Source: Nectonema munidae
Taxonomy: Eukaryota > Nematomorpha > Nectonematoida > Nectonematidae
Assembly (NCBI GenBank): GCA_030549495.1
Contig: JAUIRK010000087.1
Span: 124,001-188,000, forward strand
Reading direction: 5' to 3'
Length of the DNA: 64,000 bases
The notes under the pieces are model-generated. The model saw only the letters and a list, made by a program, of their open reading frames with translations, did no database searches and was not told the DNA's origin. Below, piece by piece: positions 13,401 through 23,440 of this stretch (positions are counted from its first letter, which is position 1; every line of letters begins with the position of its first letter). Position numbers and translations under genes: made by a program.

Positions 13401-14733
13401 TGAGGCAAATTCGCTTCTCCTTTCCCTCCTTGAAGATCTCTTATTTCTTTTGCTTACTTTGAGTTGGTCAAATAGTGAAGTTCTCCATCTAAATGAAGAG
13501 AGCTAGCAGGAGACATTTGATTCGTGGCTTGAAATTTAGAAAAAAAGTGTTGAATCACACGATACTCAAAATGAGGTACATAGGCCCTAAAATGAAAGAA
13601 AAAATTCCTAAACTTGGGCTGAGAAGTTTGCATATAGTGAACACTGAACATCATGCCACTAAGTTGTGTCTAATGTAACATGAGTACAGGATAAAGATGA
13701 GATGTAGAAAAGTTGTAATAAAGCTAGTCAATTTTTTGAGAAAAAAGATGCCTCTTTTAATTTTTACAAATTCGAACTACATATGTGTGTGTGTGTGTTA
13801 TGATGAATCAATGACATTTTATGATACATGATGCATTTCATGCTTAACCTTTCATGTTTGTATTTAATGCAGGATTCATTGCTGGTGGACACCACTACTA
13901 CACCGGTTCAGGTGGTAATTGGGAATGCTTGCCTTCTACACCCGAATACTTGAAGTTCACCGATGCACTAGACAGTAAATCAAAAATATATGGTGCTGAA
14001 TACAAGGTTTTGCCAAGTGAAAGTCCGTTTAGAAATCTTGAAATAAACAACAAACCAGCTGTTTGTACAGTCTGCCAAGTCCCACGAAACACACATATTA
14101 TGTTTCCAGGAAATTCAAGGTAATGCGTCCATTCATATAAAAAAATTTCATCATTTCATATCTATGTAGAATGTGAATTAAGACGGCATAGAAATTCTTT
14201 TTTTAATGAAGATGAGTATAAAGGATAATAATTAGATATAACAATCCTATGATCTTATTAGTCAATGCCTCCTTTCATTTTTTGCTTACATGAAACACCA
14301 GCAAATTATTATTAATTAATTAAAATCATACTCCAATCCGGTGTTTAGATATTTATGTGTTTTGGATTTTAAGATACATGTGCTTTTATTTCTTATTGAC
14401 AGCACGTCAACGCCATATTTCGAAAATAAAGTTATATTTATGTTTTGAAGATGTCCTGATGGTTGGATAAATGAGTACAACGGCTATTTGATGGCCAGCT
14501 TTGAAAGTCAAGCAAGGACAAGTTATGTGTGCGTCGATGAAAATCCAGAGTTTATGGAAGTCTTCAGTGAAGTTTCTGGTGGCATAAAAAGTAGACAAAG
14601 ACAAAGAGACAACTTTGGAACTTCTTCCCGAGGGGGAGCGTGCTTGGTTGTCGTTGAAGTCAAGTGCGGAAGTCTGCCTTGCTCAAAGTATCCCGATGGT
14701 TACGAAATTCCTTGCTCTGTGTGTACACGTTGA
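1496..14733 (+). CDS. Transmembrane collagen with spongin/short-chain collagen C4 domain (13 exons, 790 aa)
   Basis: Coding exons, all with GT..AG introns: 1496-1708, 5543-5687, 5753-5913, 7422-7547, 7601-7726, 9557-9682, 9738-9863, 9922-10093, 12240-12445, 12500-12679, 13087-13348, 13873-14119, 14451-14733. They sum to 2373 nt in one frame. Residues 1-8 form a short polar tail, about 9-31 a membrane helix, and about 34-71 a coiled-coil-like stalk. RKKR at 102-105 is a furin-type site. Cysteines 122 and 126 precede 149 Gly-X-Y triplets (129-575), broken only by Ala513. CDC follows, then a C-terminal domain matching the sponge short-chain collagen C4/spongin family ([54 protein letters not shown]). 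The expected role is a homotrimeric cell-surface or shed matrix collagen. Type II topology and furin shedding are inferred from collagens XIII/XVII/XXIII/XXV and nematode cuticle collagens. The helix is rich in GKDG/GRDG and KGD triplets and fairly poor in proline. The start is the first in-frame ATG after the TATA box. Confidence 0.93.
1709..3790. other. Collagen intron 1, left part: nothing recognised
   Basis: AT-rich intronic sequence. A short acidic minus-strand ORF at 2773-2988 (71 codons, with [12 protein letters not shown]) could be a scrap of a transposase, but I cannot assign it. No repeat ends or host exons are visible. Confidence 0.5.
3805..4770 (+). mobile_element. LINE reverse-transcriptase relic in collagen intron 1
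   Basis: Plus-strand translation gives [20 protein letters not shown], the conserved D-LSKAFDT motif of LINE reverse transcriptases. It is followed by VPGIPQGS and, after frame changes and stops, KKALRIIF and later [21 protein letters not shown]. The order is correct for ORF2. The YADD-like catalytic block is not intact, so the copy is dead. It inserted in the same orientation as the collagen gene. The GC-richer tail near 4930-4975 may be its 3' end. Confidence 0.75.
5095..5215 (-). repeat. Possible tRNA-derived SINE fragment
   Basis: On the minus strand a box B-like element, GAGTTCGATTCCTGACC, follows a plausible tRNA-like head (AGAAGCGTGGGATAAGC). No full cloverleaf forms and the flanks are AT-rich. 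It could be a worn SINE head or a chance match. Confidence 0.35.
6314..6530. mobile_element. hAT-type miniature element (MITE) in collagen intron 3
   Basis: A 217-bp element whose right end reads inward as CAGGGGTGGATACAGAGAG and left end as TAGAAGCGGATCCAGAAC, an imperfect terminal inverted repeat. The flanking 8-mers are GCACCATA (6306-6313) and GTACCATA (6531-6538), a 7/8 match that suits an aged 8-bp hAT target-site duplication. It has no coding capacity. Confidence 0.6.
6539..7421. other. Rest of collagen intron 3: nothing recognised
   Basis: AT-rich intron between the miniature element and exon 4. No repeat termini or conserved coding segments seen. Confidence 0.5.
7917..8368. mobile_element. 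hAT-type MITE, copy 1 (collagen intron 5)
   Basis: A 452-bp non-coding element starting CAGTGGTTCCCAACC and ending GGTTGGGAACCACTG, a perfect 15-bp terminal inverted repeat. Perfect 8-bp target-site duplications CTCTAGAA lie at 7909-7916 and 8369-8376, diagnostic of the hAT superfamily. The sub-terminal ends contain TGGACCCC-type motifs. A close second copy is at 40971-41412. It must have been mobilised by a hAT transposase in trans. Confidence 0.93.
8377..9556. other. Rest of collagen intron 5: nothing recognised
   Basis: AT-rich intronic sequence without recognisable coding, repeat ends or RNA genes. Confidence 0.5.
10620..10820. repeat. Low-complexity repeats (ATATAAGTAG/GAGTCTAAAA units) and TTAGGG-like run
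   Basis: At 10620-10755, short units such as GTGAGTCTAAAATA and AAATATAAGTAGTCTA recur irregularly, including a small palindrome around TAGTCTACTTATA. At 10784-10820 a degenerate GTTAGN run (TTAGGGTTGAGGTTAGGG) resembles interstitial telomere-like repeats. Both lie in collagen intron 8. Confidence 0.7.
11472..11608 (-). mobile_element. tRNA-derived SINE, minus strand (collagen intron 8)
   Basis: Reading the minus strand: a head GGTGGCTAGATACTGCG, box B GGGTTCGATCCCGCATC, then a body containing ACAATTGTATCTTTTCGATG and a tail with CACGGTACCCC. The same order of head, box B, CAATTGTGCCTTC-type body and CCACGGTACC is found at 26850-26985, 27991-28129 and 53471-53633. This makes a dispersed Pol III-type SINE family. 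Confidence 0.75.
11609..12239. other. End of collagen intron 8: nothing recognised
   Basis: AT-rich intronic DNA up to exon 9; an open frame at 11962-12165 has no recognisable content. Confidence 0.5.
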
Positions 14734-14857
14734 AAGTCTTGCACGCCATTTTTTAACGTTTATTCATAGCACCTTTTGATATTTCGAATTTACACTGTAG
14801 ACGCATAACAACTTTAAACATAGCAATGGCGTCATTTTTTTAATTCTTTTCATATCA

Positions 14858-14904
14858 AATAAAATTTTATTCAGCTTAAATCTTTATCTCCCTTCCGTAA
14901 TAAA
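14858..14904 (+). terminator. Polyadenylation signals of the collagen gene
   Basis: AATAAA occurs at 14858-14863 and again at 14899-14904, 125 and 166 bp after the stop codon. Either could define a short 3' UTR. Which is used cannot be seen from DNA alone. Confidence 0.55.
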
Positions 14905-15530
14905 GTAGGAGAGAAAGCAGACAACTTTATTAAATTTTCAGTTAAAAAAGTTTGGTCATCCATTTTTGGATGATTGGAGTTAAAAGCAGGAACAATACTC
15001 CATGGAATAAGAGTGTGTTTAATTTTTATTTCCAAGTTAAAAATATACTTTTCTTTTAATCCATTATTTATTTCAATTGAAAAAGTTTCAAAAGTTGAAA
15101 TTCTTTAAAGTATCTAGATAGATTTACTTGTGTATAGTGTAATAAATATCAAAACCTGTTAGTACCCATTTTCCAATTTTGAAGAACAAAAAAAGATAAA
15201 TTTTTATAGGCAAAAATTACAAAAAAATTAAGTAAAATGTAGAATCATGATAATAAAAAAGGGTAAGAAATACCAAAAAGTAAATTTGAAAAAATTATGT
15301 TAATAATCCTGAATTTTATTGTAAAATACAGGCATATTAACAAAATTTCATAGACACGAAAGAATTTTAATATATATTTTATGAAAAATAATAACTAAAA
15401 TTATTTAAAGTCCACGTTTTAAATGGATAACTTTGTTGAGCGAAATTAAGTGTATGAAAAAAAAGACACAATTATTAAATTTATAGCAAGCAATGAATTA
15501 AATTCTATTCTTAGAATAATTGGGTAGCTA
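14905..15530. other. Intergenic, nothing recognised
   Basis: AT-rich sequence between the collagen 3' end and the LINE relic. Confidence 0.5.
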
Positions 15531-15539
15531 AAAGTGGTG

Positions 15540-17540
15540 TCCTGAAGTCTTTCCTTTGTGGTCGGATTTCTAAAGAAAATGTTTGTAAAGCCTTACTGCA
15601 CTTAATTGAAAATAATGAAATTAACATTGTCTTGAAGTTAATCAAAAACTCAATCCCCCATTGTTACTTTGGTAAACTCAGAAAATCGCAAACCAAAAAA
15701 AAGTTTTGATCCTACCTTGAATTGTGCTATTTCTAACTTTTTTTTATGGAAGATCAAGAAAATAAAAATGTTGAAAAATTGGTTAATGACTCTCTTGAAC
15801 CCTCGATAAATCATTTTTATCCAAACTCCAAATTGATGCTCTTCAAAAAAGGTGGTTTCCGATAATTAAATTTTTCCAGCCCTCTCCTCGCGTATCTACA
15901 TTCGTAATTAAACAAATTGATAACTCTTTATGCTTAGATGAAATTAAATCAATTTTCTCAAAATAGTCTTTTTCAGGGTGACATCATCAAAATATTCAAA
16001 ATCAAAGTTAACAGCGAGAGCTTTTGTAATATTGGCAATCATCAGTAATCGAGTCTCTTTTTTATAACAAATATATTTTTTCAATTGTAGAGCTCATGAT
16101 ATACAACTGTTATTTTCATATATAGGGTGTGTTTTAAGTGCAACAAATATGGATATTTTGCCAAGGAGTGTAAATCCACACCCTGTTGTAAGTTTTGTTC
16201 CTCATCTCACGAGTCTGACAACTGCAATGTAAAAGATCCACTGAATTATTATTTTTGCAAAAGGTGTTCTTCTTAAATAAGTATGACTCTAATCCATATA
16301 TGACATAGCTCCACATTTAAATTTTCAATTTGATTTTGCTAATTCTCTTTTTTCTCTATAGAATACGCCAACCATTCAATATTGTGATTTTATAAGCCTT
16401 TGAATCCTTCTCTTTCTTTATTAAAGAGCTCAATTCCTCTCATCTTGACATCGCAATTTCTTCTCTCAAAAATACTAAATCTTCTAGACATGATGAAATC
16501 AATTTAAAGACAATTGTCTCACCATTACCTTATATTCGCTATGTTCTTCTGCATTTATTTGATCTATCTCTTTTCACTGTAGTTTTTCCTCAGATACCCA
16601 AAATTGGGAAAGCCATTCCAATTCCTAAAAATAAAGCACTTTCACTCAATAATATTAGGCCCAATTTTTGAAAGTATGATACTAAATAAAATGCTGTTTT
16701 TTCACAGAAATTTAATTTGAATAAGTACAAGTCAATTTGCTTTTTTTTTATCTGGATCATCTACCGTAAATGCTCTTTCTCATTTCTCGTTTGACACCTT
16801 TTCTTCTTTTTATAGCTTAAATTGTTCTGTGGTCATTTTTCTCAACTTCGCTAAGGCTTTTGACCCGATAAATAATGATATCCTGTTTCATAAACTTTTT
16901 ATGATGGGCTTTAGATCTACTTCTTTTTCTTGTTTAACTAGTTACTTATCTAATCGCCATTTCTACGTTTTTTACAATAACTGAACGTCTACAGTACACA
17001 CTTCTTTAGTTACTTTTTAAAACTGAAACTCAACATATAAATTTTTGTCTTTAAAAATTGATTTGTCTATATGGTGATCTAAAATTTAATTCTATAGTTT
17101 TTTCAATAATAATGTTTCTATTGCTAGAGTTAAACATTTCAAATTTCTTCGAGTGACCCTTTCCGAAAATTTATCATGGATCCTTCATATTAAATCTGTA
17201 ATTTTAAAAATTTTTTCACTTTCTCCAAAAATATATCTTATATTTTTTTATATAAGATATCTCCCATGTAGGAAGAAAAGTAATCTTTATCCTGAACATA
17301 TTTTCCTCACATTGGATATACCAACTTATCTTAGGGTTCTTCATTTTAATCTTTTGTATAAAATTAACAGAATCCAGCTCATGAAGTTCTTTAAATTCAT
17401 TGACTCGAAGTTTAGCCTTAGCTTTCCTTTTGATCTTGGTGTCGTCAAATTCATTCTTATAAATCCATGTTTTCTGATGACCCTTTCAACAAATTTCTTA
17501 TCAAGAATATTGAATTACATCCATACAATACGAGAATAGC
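15540..17540 (+). mobile_element. Decayed LINE with zinc-knuckle ORF1 and reverse transcriptase
   Basis: In element order on the plus strand: an ORF1-like stretch (VVSLKSFLCGRISKENVCKA near 15540), then CCHC knuckles CFKCNKYGYFAKEC and CCKFCSSSHESDNC (16130-16235). RT pieces follow: LKNTKSSRHDEI (about 16470), IGKAIPIPKNKALSLNNIRP (16605), FLNFAKAFDPINNDILFHKL (16840) and FKFLRVTLSENLSWILHIKS (17140). Several frames are interrupted. ORF1 with knuckles directly before an RT in this order fits Jockey/I-like LINEs. No ends or poly-A tail were defined. Confidence 0.78.
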
Positions 17541-17639
17541 TTCTGAATTTTATTATCAATTTTTCTCTCATAGAAATTTATTTTGTAAAAATTTTTAAAT
17601 CACCTATATTTATTAAAGAATTTGAAAAAAACGAACTCT

Positions 17640-18510
17640 AATTAGCTTGCTATTGCTAAACATGCTGGGGTTGACAGAGGGAGAAGAGGTTTTGATTGCG
17701 AGTATATAAAGTTAAAAAGATTTGAATGAAACTTGCAAAAACAAGGAGGAAATGTTTGGTCTTTCTTAAAAATAGAGAAGTTCCTTTAAAAAATATTATA
17801 CTCATTCATTTAATTGTCAGAGATTAACAACTTGGTTGTAAAATTCTTTTAGATGAGATAACAATTTTGTATACTTACAGAGTAATTTGGGGTAAAGATA
17901 ATTGAGCTCTCAGGTGAAATAAAAAATCTTTCGGTATAAATACAACAATCTTCAGGTAAATTTGTATCACATACAAATTATGTTTCAGTCATTCCTGAAA
18001 TATGGATTTAAAATTTCTAAGAATTATTCATGTGATAAACTTTAGCACAATTAAATTCCAGGAATTTTAGGATGATAAACTTTAATTTCATATTGCCTTC
18101 TAAAGATCGTTAGTTTATGATATAGTTTATCTTCTATAGTTTATCGTTAGTTAGTTATTTTATTTAATATATTTTTTTTAATATTATGTACATGTTAAAA
18201 ATGTAAATTGTTCAAATTTTTTCATTGAGATATCTTCTTTATTAAAATCAAAATTGAGAAAAGCCTGGATTAGAGGAGAGATATATCTAAGAAATGACCT
18301 TTTAAAAAGAGCGAATCTGTAAGTTTTTTATTCTTGGATTCAAAGATTGGCCAATATGAAGAAAACAAAAGAAATACGATATCATAGGATAGACTTGAAA
18401 AAATTTCAAAATAATATATAAAGTAAACATGCTTAGCACTGCATTGTCTGGAAAAATTAAGTGATGAATGAACATCTATTTCTTGTAAAATAGGAGTAGA
18501 TTCTAGGTGT
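17640..18510. other. Intergenic, nothing recognised
   Basis: AT-rich; no conserved coding segments or repeat ends. Confidence 0.5.
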
Positions 18511-18512
18511 CT

Positions 18513-18805
18513 GTTACAGCCAGATTTTGGAGCCAAATTTTGACATTATCAAACAGAGACAAAATGGTATTAAAAAAAGTCACGAACAAAAACTTGCATT
18601 TCTTACATAGATAATTACATGGAAAATAGTTTAAAGGTAAAAAAAAAGTTTTTATACTAAAAATAGATAAATAACCTCATTTGAAGCTAAATTATCTATA
18701 CTCATTTATTGACATTACTGAATGAAAAATTCTCCGCGATTATGTTGCAATGTCAAAAATCCAAAAATCGAGGAAAACCGAGACATCTGGCAAACCTAGT
18801 TATTT
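18513..18805. repeat. Dispersed repeat, copy A (GGTTTGCCAGAT end)
   Basis: This copy shares with 38171-38382 the sequence ACATTATCAAAC near one end and a stretch like TAATTACATGGAAAATAGTTT followed by AAAATAGATAAATAAC and GAAGCTAAA. The right end read inward is GGTTTGCCAGATGTC and the left end is ACAGCCAGATTTT. It is probably a diverged DNA-transposon derivative. The open frame at 18750-18932 lies across its right end and is not recognised. Confidence 0.5.
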
Positions 18806-19059
18806 CTGGCTTACTGAGAAGGAAAAAAAGGTGCAGAGTTTGGTTGCTGAAATAGTAATACAAAGGTTTTTTGGTATAAACAAGAGCGTCAATTATGTGG
18901 AACTTTTTAAGAAGTTGAAGAAATTTTGGTAGATTGGCTCCACGATGCCATTGAAGGTCGCTTTCACCGATGCTCATTTTGACAATTCAAAGGAGAATAT
19001 GAGAGCATACTCATAAGAAGAAGTGAAGCGTAAGAGGATAATTGACTTTAAATGGAGAT

Positions 19060-20740
19060 ATAACAGATCTTGCAGTGGAAAATGCTAGGACTATATCTGA
19101 GAACTTTTTGATATTGTGAGAAATTATAGTACATTTAACAAACAAATATAAAAAAAATGAAAGAAAATTCTTGGTCGATTGCTATAAAATGTATCGAGAA
19201 TCAGTACGATAAAGTGTCGATAAGTGAGTGAGTGGGCGTAACTGATAATGTATGCCAATGCAATCAATCAATCAATTACAATGGAGTAGAGTTTAAATTG
19301 TTTTCATAAATCAAATACTATATTGATCTCTTTTTTCATCAAACATATTGTAGCAGTAGAGATATTGATGTGACAATGATGATCACAATAATCCACGGAA
19401 TCGAATGTATGTTGGAAATGTTTACATAAACAAATTTCGATATTAGCAAGGATATGATGATGTTCATTAATTTTATGATCTGTTCCCCTTAATTCATTCA
19501 TCCAATAAAATAATAATCATGAGAATATTCTTCCTGAATATTGAAGAAGTCACTATAACGAAAGCGATATTGTTATTACAATACGTTGTTTTCTAGCGTT
19601 AAAATATTTGGCCAGATTAGATTTTTATTTTTTTTTATAAAAAAGTGTAAAATATAAAACTTTCTCGATTGAGACTTTCAAGACGTATTTCACTTTTTTA
19701 AGATTGAGATAACATTTTCGAAGTTTATTTTAATTATTTTTAAATTTAATCGATAAAATTCCAAGTTGAAGGGATTTTTAGGATTGGCAAAATAGGCACC
19801 TATTCCGTCAATGGTGTTAGAACAAATATGTTCTTACCCAGGCACCGATAAAAAAAAGAAGAATCAGAATTAGCTACAATTACTTGTACATATTTAAACT
19901 GATCTCAAATCATTATACATCTATGCATACCGTTGAAAATGGTTGGTATTTTTTAATTAAATTTTAAATATGTTACTTCGCAAATATGACGTCAAAGACG
20001 AATGTCAATTTTGGCTTAAGTCAATAAATTATTTATAGGCTTAGTGAATTGTAATTAGTTTAAAGAAAAAAAACTATTATTAAAAATTCTCTTTAGAAAC
20101 GTTTTTTAATAGGATTATATGCCATTTCATACAACATTGCAATTGGCAAGGCAGAACAAGCAATAACTCATCAATAGAGATACACAGTTTTTTTTTTATA
20201 AAAATCGATTTAATAAGAATCTAATTAAATTTTTCACCTACAATAATTGACATACGAGTCAAAAACAAGAAGAGTATATATCGGAGAGACACTTACAAAT
20301 AATAATCAACCACTTTTTATCCTGTATCCTAACATTCTTAAGTCCTAGGTAGAAGAAATTAAAAAGGCAATTATTCATTCATTCCTTTGAGGAATGAAAT
20401 CCCAAAATAAGTTCCTCATAGGGTTGAAGAGTAAAAACTTGTACTTTATACATTATCACATTTCTGAAAATGAGGGTGTATATAAAAATATGTCGAGTAT
20501 CAGAGGTCTGGCAAGACCTCCGGGGAGACAACTCGCCAAACTTGCCAGCCTTATTATATATTTAAATGTGTAAATCGTAAAATGCTTAAAAAATATACTT
20601 AAAATAAAAATTTTCAAAAAATATTTTACATACATATTGAAAGCCACATTTCAAAAATTCTACCTAAAAGTTCAAAAAATTTAACTTTGAAATGGCAGTT
20701 TTATTTCATAAAAACTATATGATTGGTTGAAATGTTTATG
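19060..20740. other. Intergenic, nothing recognised
   Basis: AT-rich DNA with short (CAAT)n-like and GAGTGAGTG runs near 19225-19275; no gene seen. Confidence 0.5.
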
Positions 20741-20742
20741 TA

Positions 20743-20745
<3 letters not shown>

Positions 20746-20784
<39 letters not shown>

Positions 20785-20803
20785 ACTACTACTACTACTA
20801 CCA
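20746..20803. repeat. Compound microsatellite (AAT)n(ACT)n
   Basis: About twelve AAT units run directly into about seven ACT units. Confidence 0.9.
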
Positions 20804-21085
20804 ATACTACTTTTTGAAAATTTTTACTTGTTTGATTTGAAGAAAGAATTAAACTGTTTTTCAATATTTCTTTTTCATGATATATATATCATTAGAAAGC
20901 TTATCGTTTGCTACATACTCTAGAATAATTTATTTTTGCAAAAGTTTTAACAAATTTTAATAAATGGACTTTACTTCGAAAAATTTTGTCTAAATTTTTG
21001 AAAAAATTACGGACCACCTTTTTGTTGAAGCATAATCTGTCTTTTTTAAAAAAAAAATTAAATGAAAATGGTGTCATTGGAAAGG

Positions 21086-21768
21086 TATACTCTTTGTGGT
21101 TAACATAGGCTAGGTTATACAAATAAATATATTTTCATTTTTCCAAAATCTGCTTTTATGTGAGGTCAGTCAAGTTTTATCTAGTTTCAAAAAATACCAA
21201 TAATAATTAACGTTCTTAATTTATATAATATTTTTTCAATATTTTATATTTACAAAGGTAAAATATGATTTTTTACATTTTAAAATTTCATAGTTGAAGA
21301 AAACTGTCGAAAATTAATATATATTTTTTACTTTTTATGGGTCAGTAGTATAGGTCAGTATAATGTTTTTCTAATAAATTTTAAATTATTTTTGAAGTGA
21401 AAAATGTTGATCGAATGTACAAGATTTGAAGCTATACTCTTTGTGGTTAACATAGGCTAGGTTTTACAAATAAATATATTTTTATTTTTCCAAAATCCGC
21501 TTTTATGTGAGGTCAGTCAACTTTTATCTAGTTTCAAAAAATACCAATAATTAACGTGATGAGTTTATATATTATTTCTTCAAAATTTAATATTCACAAA
21601 GGTAGAACATGGTTTTTAACATTTTAAAATGTCATAGTTAAATAAAACTGTCGAAAATTAATATTTATTTTTTACTTTTTATGGGTCAGTAGTATAGGTC
21701 AGTATAATATTTTTCTAATAAATTTTAAATTATTTTTCAAGTGAAAAATGTCGATTAAATGTACGAGT
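21086..21768. repeat. 347-bp tandem duplication
   Basis: Copy 1 starts at 21086 and copy 2 at 21433, both with TATACTCTTTGTGGTTAACA. They share AAAATCTGCTTTTATGTGAG, TTTTTATGGGTCAGTAGTAT and TTTTAAATTATTTTT blocks with scattered substitutions and small indels. A third partial copy of the right half is at about 22428-22515. No coding potential. Confidence 0.85.
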
Positions 21769-22237
21769 TTTGTTTGATAATCGTAGTCTACTTTTATTTA
21801 GTTTAGATACAACCTTTCTAATTTTTAACGAAGGGCATTCGTTATATTTATACCGACGTTGTGCGAAGAATAAATTACATTATTGATTGATTTTAGTGGT
21901 TAACTATGCGAAGAAAGATTAACACATGTTGCATTACGCGTTTGTGAGCGCAGGAAATTCTTATCTCGCATACGCTTCACCACATCTTTAGCACGCGTGT
22001 GTGGTTTATTTTATCGGACTAGTGTACGCTTAGTTTATTTGTAGTGTTCCTAGCTTAAATCTTAGTCAAATATTAAAACGCTTATAACTTTCACATTTCT
22101 CAACAAAATGCATCATGCGATATACCAAATTAAAGCATTTTTTATGGGCTTTCAGAATACATTACTTATATCATAAGTACTTAAGAAATACCATTTTACT
22201 GTTTTTATTTTCCATGGGCTTCATACCATTAATTAGC

Positions 22238-23250
22238 AGATAAGGGATGCATTTTAAACGAAAGCTCCTTTCATCAGGACAAATTTTTACCTATATTATG
22301 TGACAATTTCCAGCACAATTATAAAGCGACTCTACTCTCAGAATCTAAATTTATTTGTAGATTTTTATAAAATAGTATTAGTTTTTCCATTTTTTTTATA
22401 AATTAACCTTCGTTTTTTTATTGGTCAGTATAATCTTTTTCTAATAAATTTTAAATTATTTTTGAAGTGAAAAATGTAGATCGAATGTACAAGTTTTGTT
22501 GGATAATCGTAGTCCACTATTAATTTTTAGATTTTTATAAAATCATTTTATTTTTCAGTTTTTTATATATTAACATTAGTTTTTTACTTCTTTTGAAGTG
22601 CGGGTTTGTTTTACACTTTGATTCGAAAAAAATATGTTTTGGATAAATATTATTTTATTATTGTTCATTGCATATAAATTTTTAAAAGAAGATAAATAGA
22701 TCAAAATATGTGTTTTAATCAATTTTTATCAATAAGTAATCTCATGAATTTATTTTTTTTTCACTTTAATCCTAAATTTATTTCTATATTTTTATAAAAT
22801 AATTATAATTTTCGACATCCACATTGAAGAAATAATGAGTTTTGTTGGATAATCATAGTTTACTTTTATTTAGATTAGATACAACCTTTATAAGGGATGC
22901 ATTTTAAACTAAAGCTCCTTTCATTTGGACAAATTTTTACCTATATTATGTGATAATTTCTAACACAATTATAAAGCGACTCTACTCTCAGAATCTAAAT
23001 TTATTTGTAGATTTTGAATTAATCAACCAAAATTTAAATGCGGGTTTGATTTACACTTTGATTCGAAAAAATATGTTTTGGATAAATATTATTTTTATTA
23101 TTGTTTACTGCATTAAATTTAAGGAGATAAGGGATGCATTTTAAACTAAAGCTTTTTTCATTTGGACAAATTTTTACCTATATTCTGTGACAATTTCCAG
23201 CCCAATTATAAAGCGCTCTACTTTCAGAATCTAAATTTATTTGTATATTG
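22238..23250. repeat. Three dispersed copies of a 115-130 bp unit
   Basis: Copies start near 22238, 22890 and 23125, each with ATAAGGGATGCATTTTAAAC, then CAAATTTTTACCTATATT and ATTATAAAGCG, ending ATCTAAATTTATTTGTA. A second unit (CGGGTTTGTTTTACACTTTG, then AAAAATATGTTTTGGATAAA) is also doubled, at about 22601 and 23041. The block is an array of interleaved, partly duplicated modules. Confidence 0.85.
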
Positions 23251-23402
23251 AAGAAATATTTTTTCAGTATAAAGAGTTTAGAAAACTCTTCTCTAATATG
23301 TAATGATATATTCTCATCTAAATTTATTTGTATATTGAAGAAATATTTTTTCAGTATAAAGAGTTTAGAAAACTCTTCTCTAATATGTAATGATATATTC
23401 TC
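23229..23402. repeat. 87-bp exact tandem duplication
   Basis: The 87 bases beginning ATCTAAATTTATTTGTATAT at 23229-23315 are repeated without visible change at 23316-23402. The identity implies a very recent duplication or an assembly duplication. Confidence 0.93.
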
Positions 23403-23440
23403 ATAACCTGTACGGTTGAACGCGGTAGACAACTTGCTGT

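Noticed and set aside
13493-13678. Basic 61-codon ORF inside collagen intron 11
   Set aside because: It is flanked by in-frame stops and no splice sites link it to the gene, it has no recognised domain, and omitting it keeps the phase exact.
16130-16235. CCHC knuckles as part of an LTR-element gag
   Set aside because: A LINE-type reverse transcriptase follows in the right order and no long terminal repeats or protease/integrase motifs were seen nearby, so LINE ORF1 is more likely.
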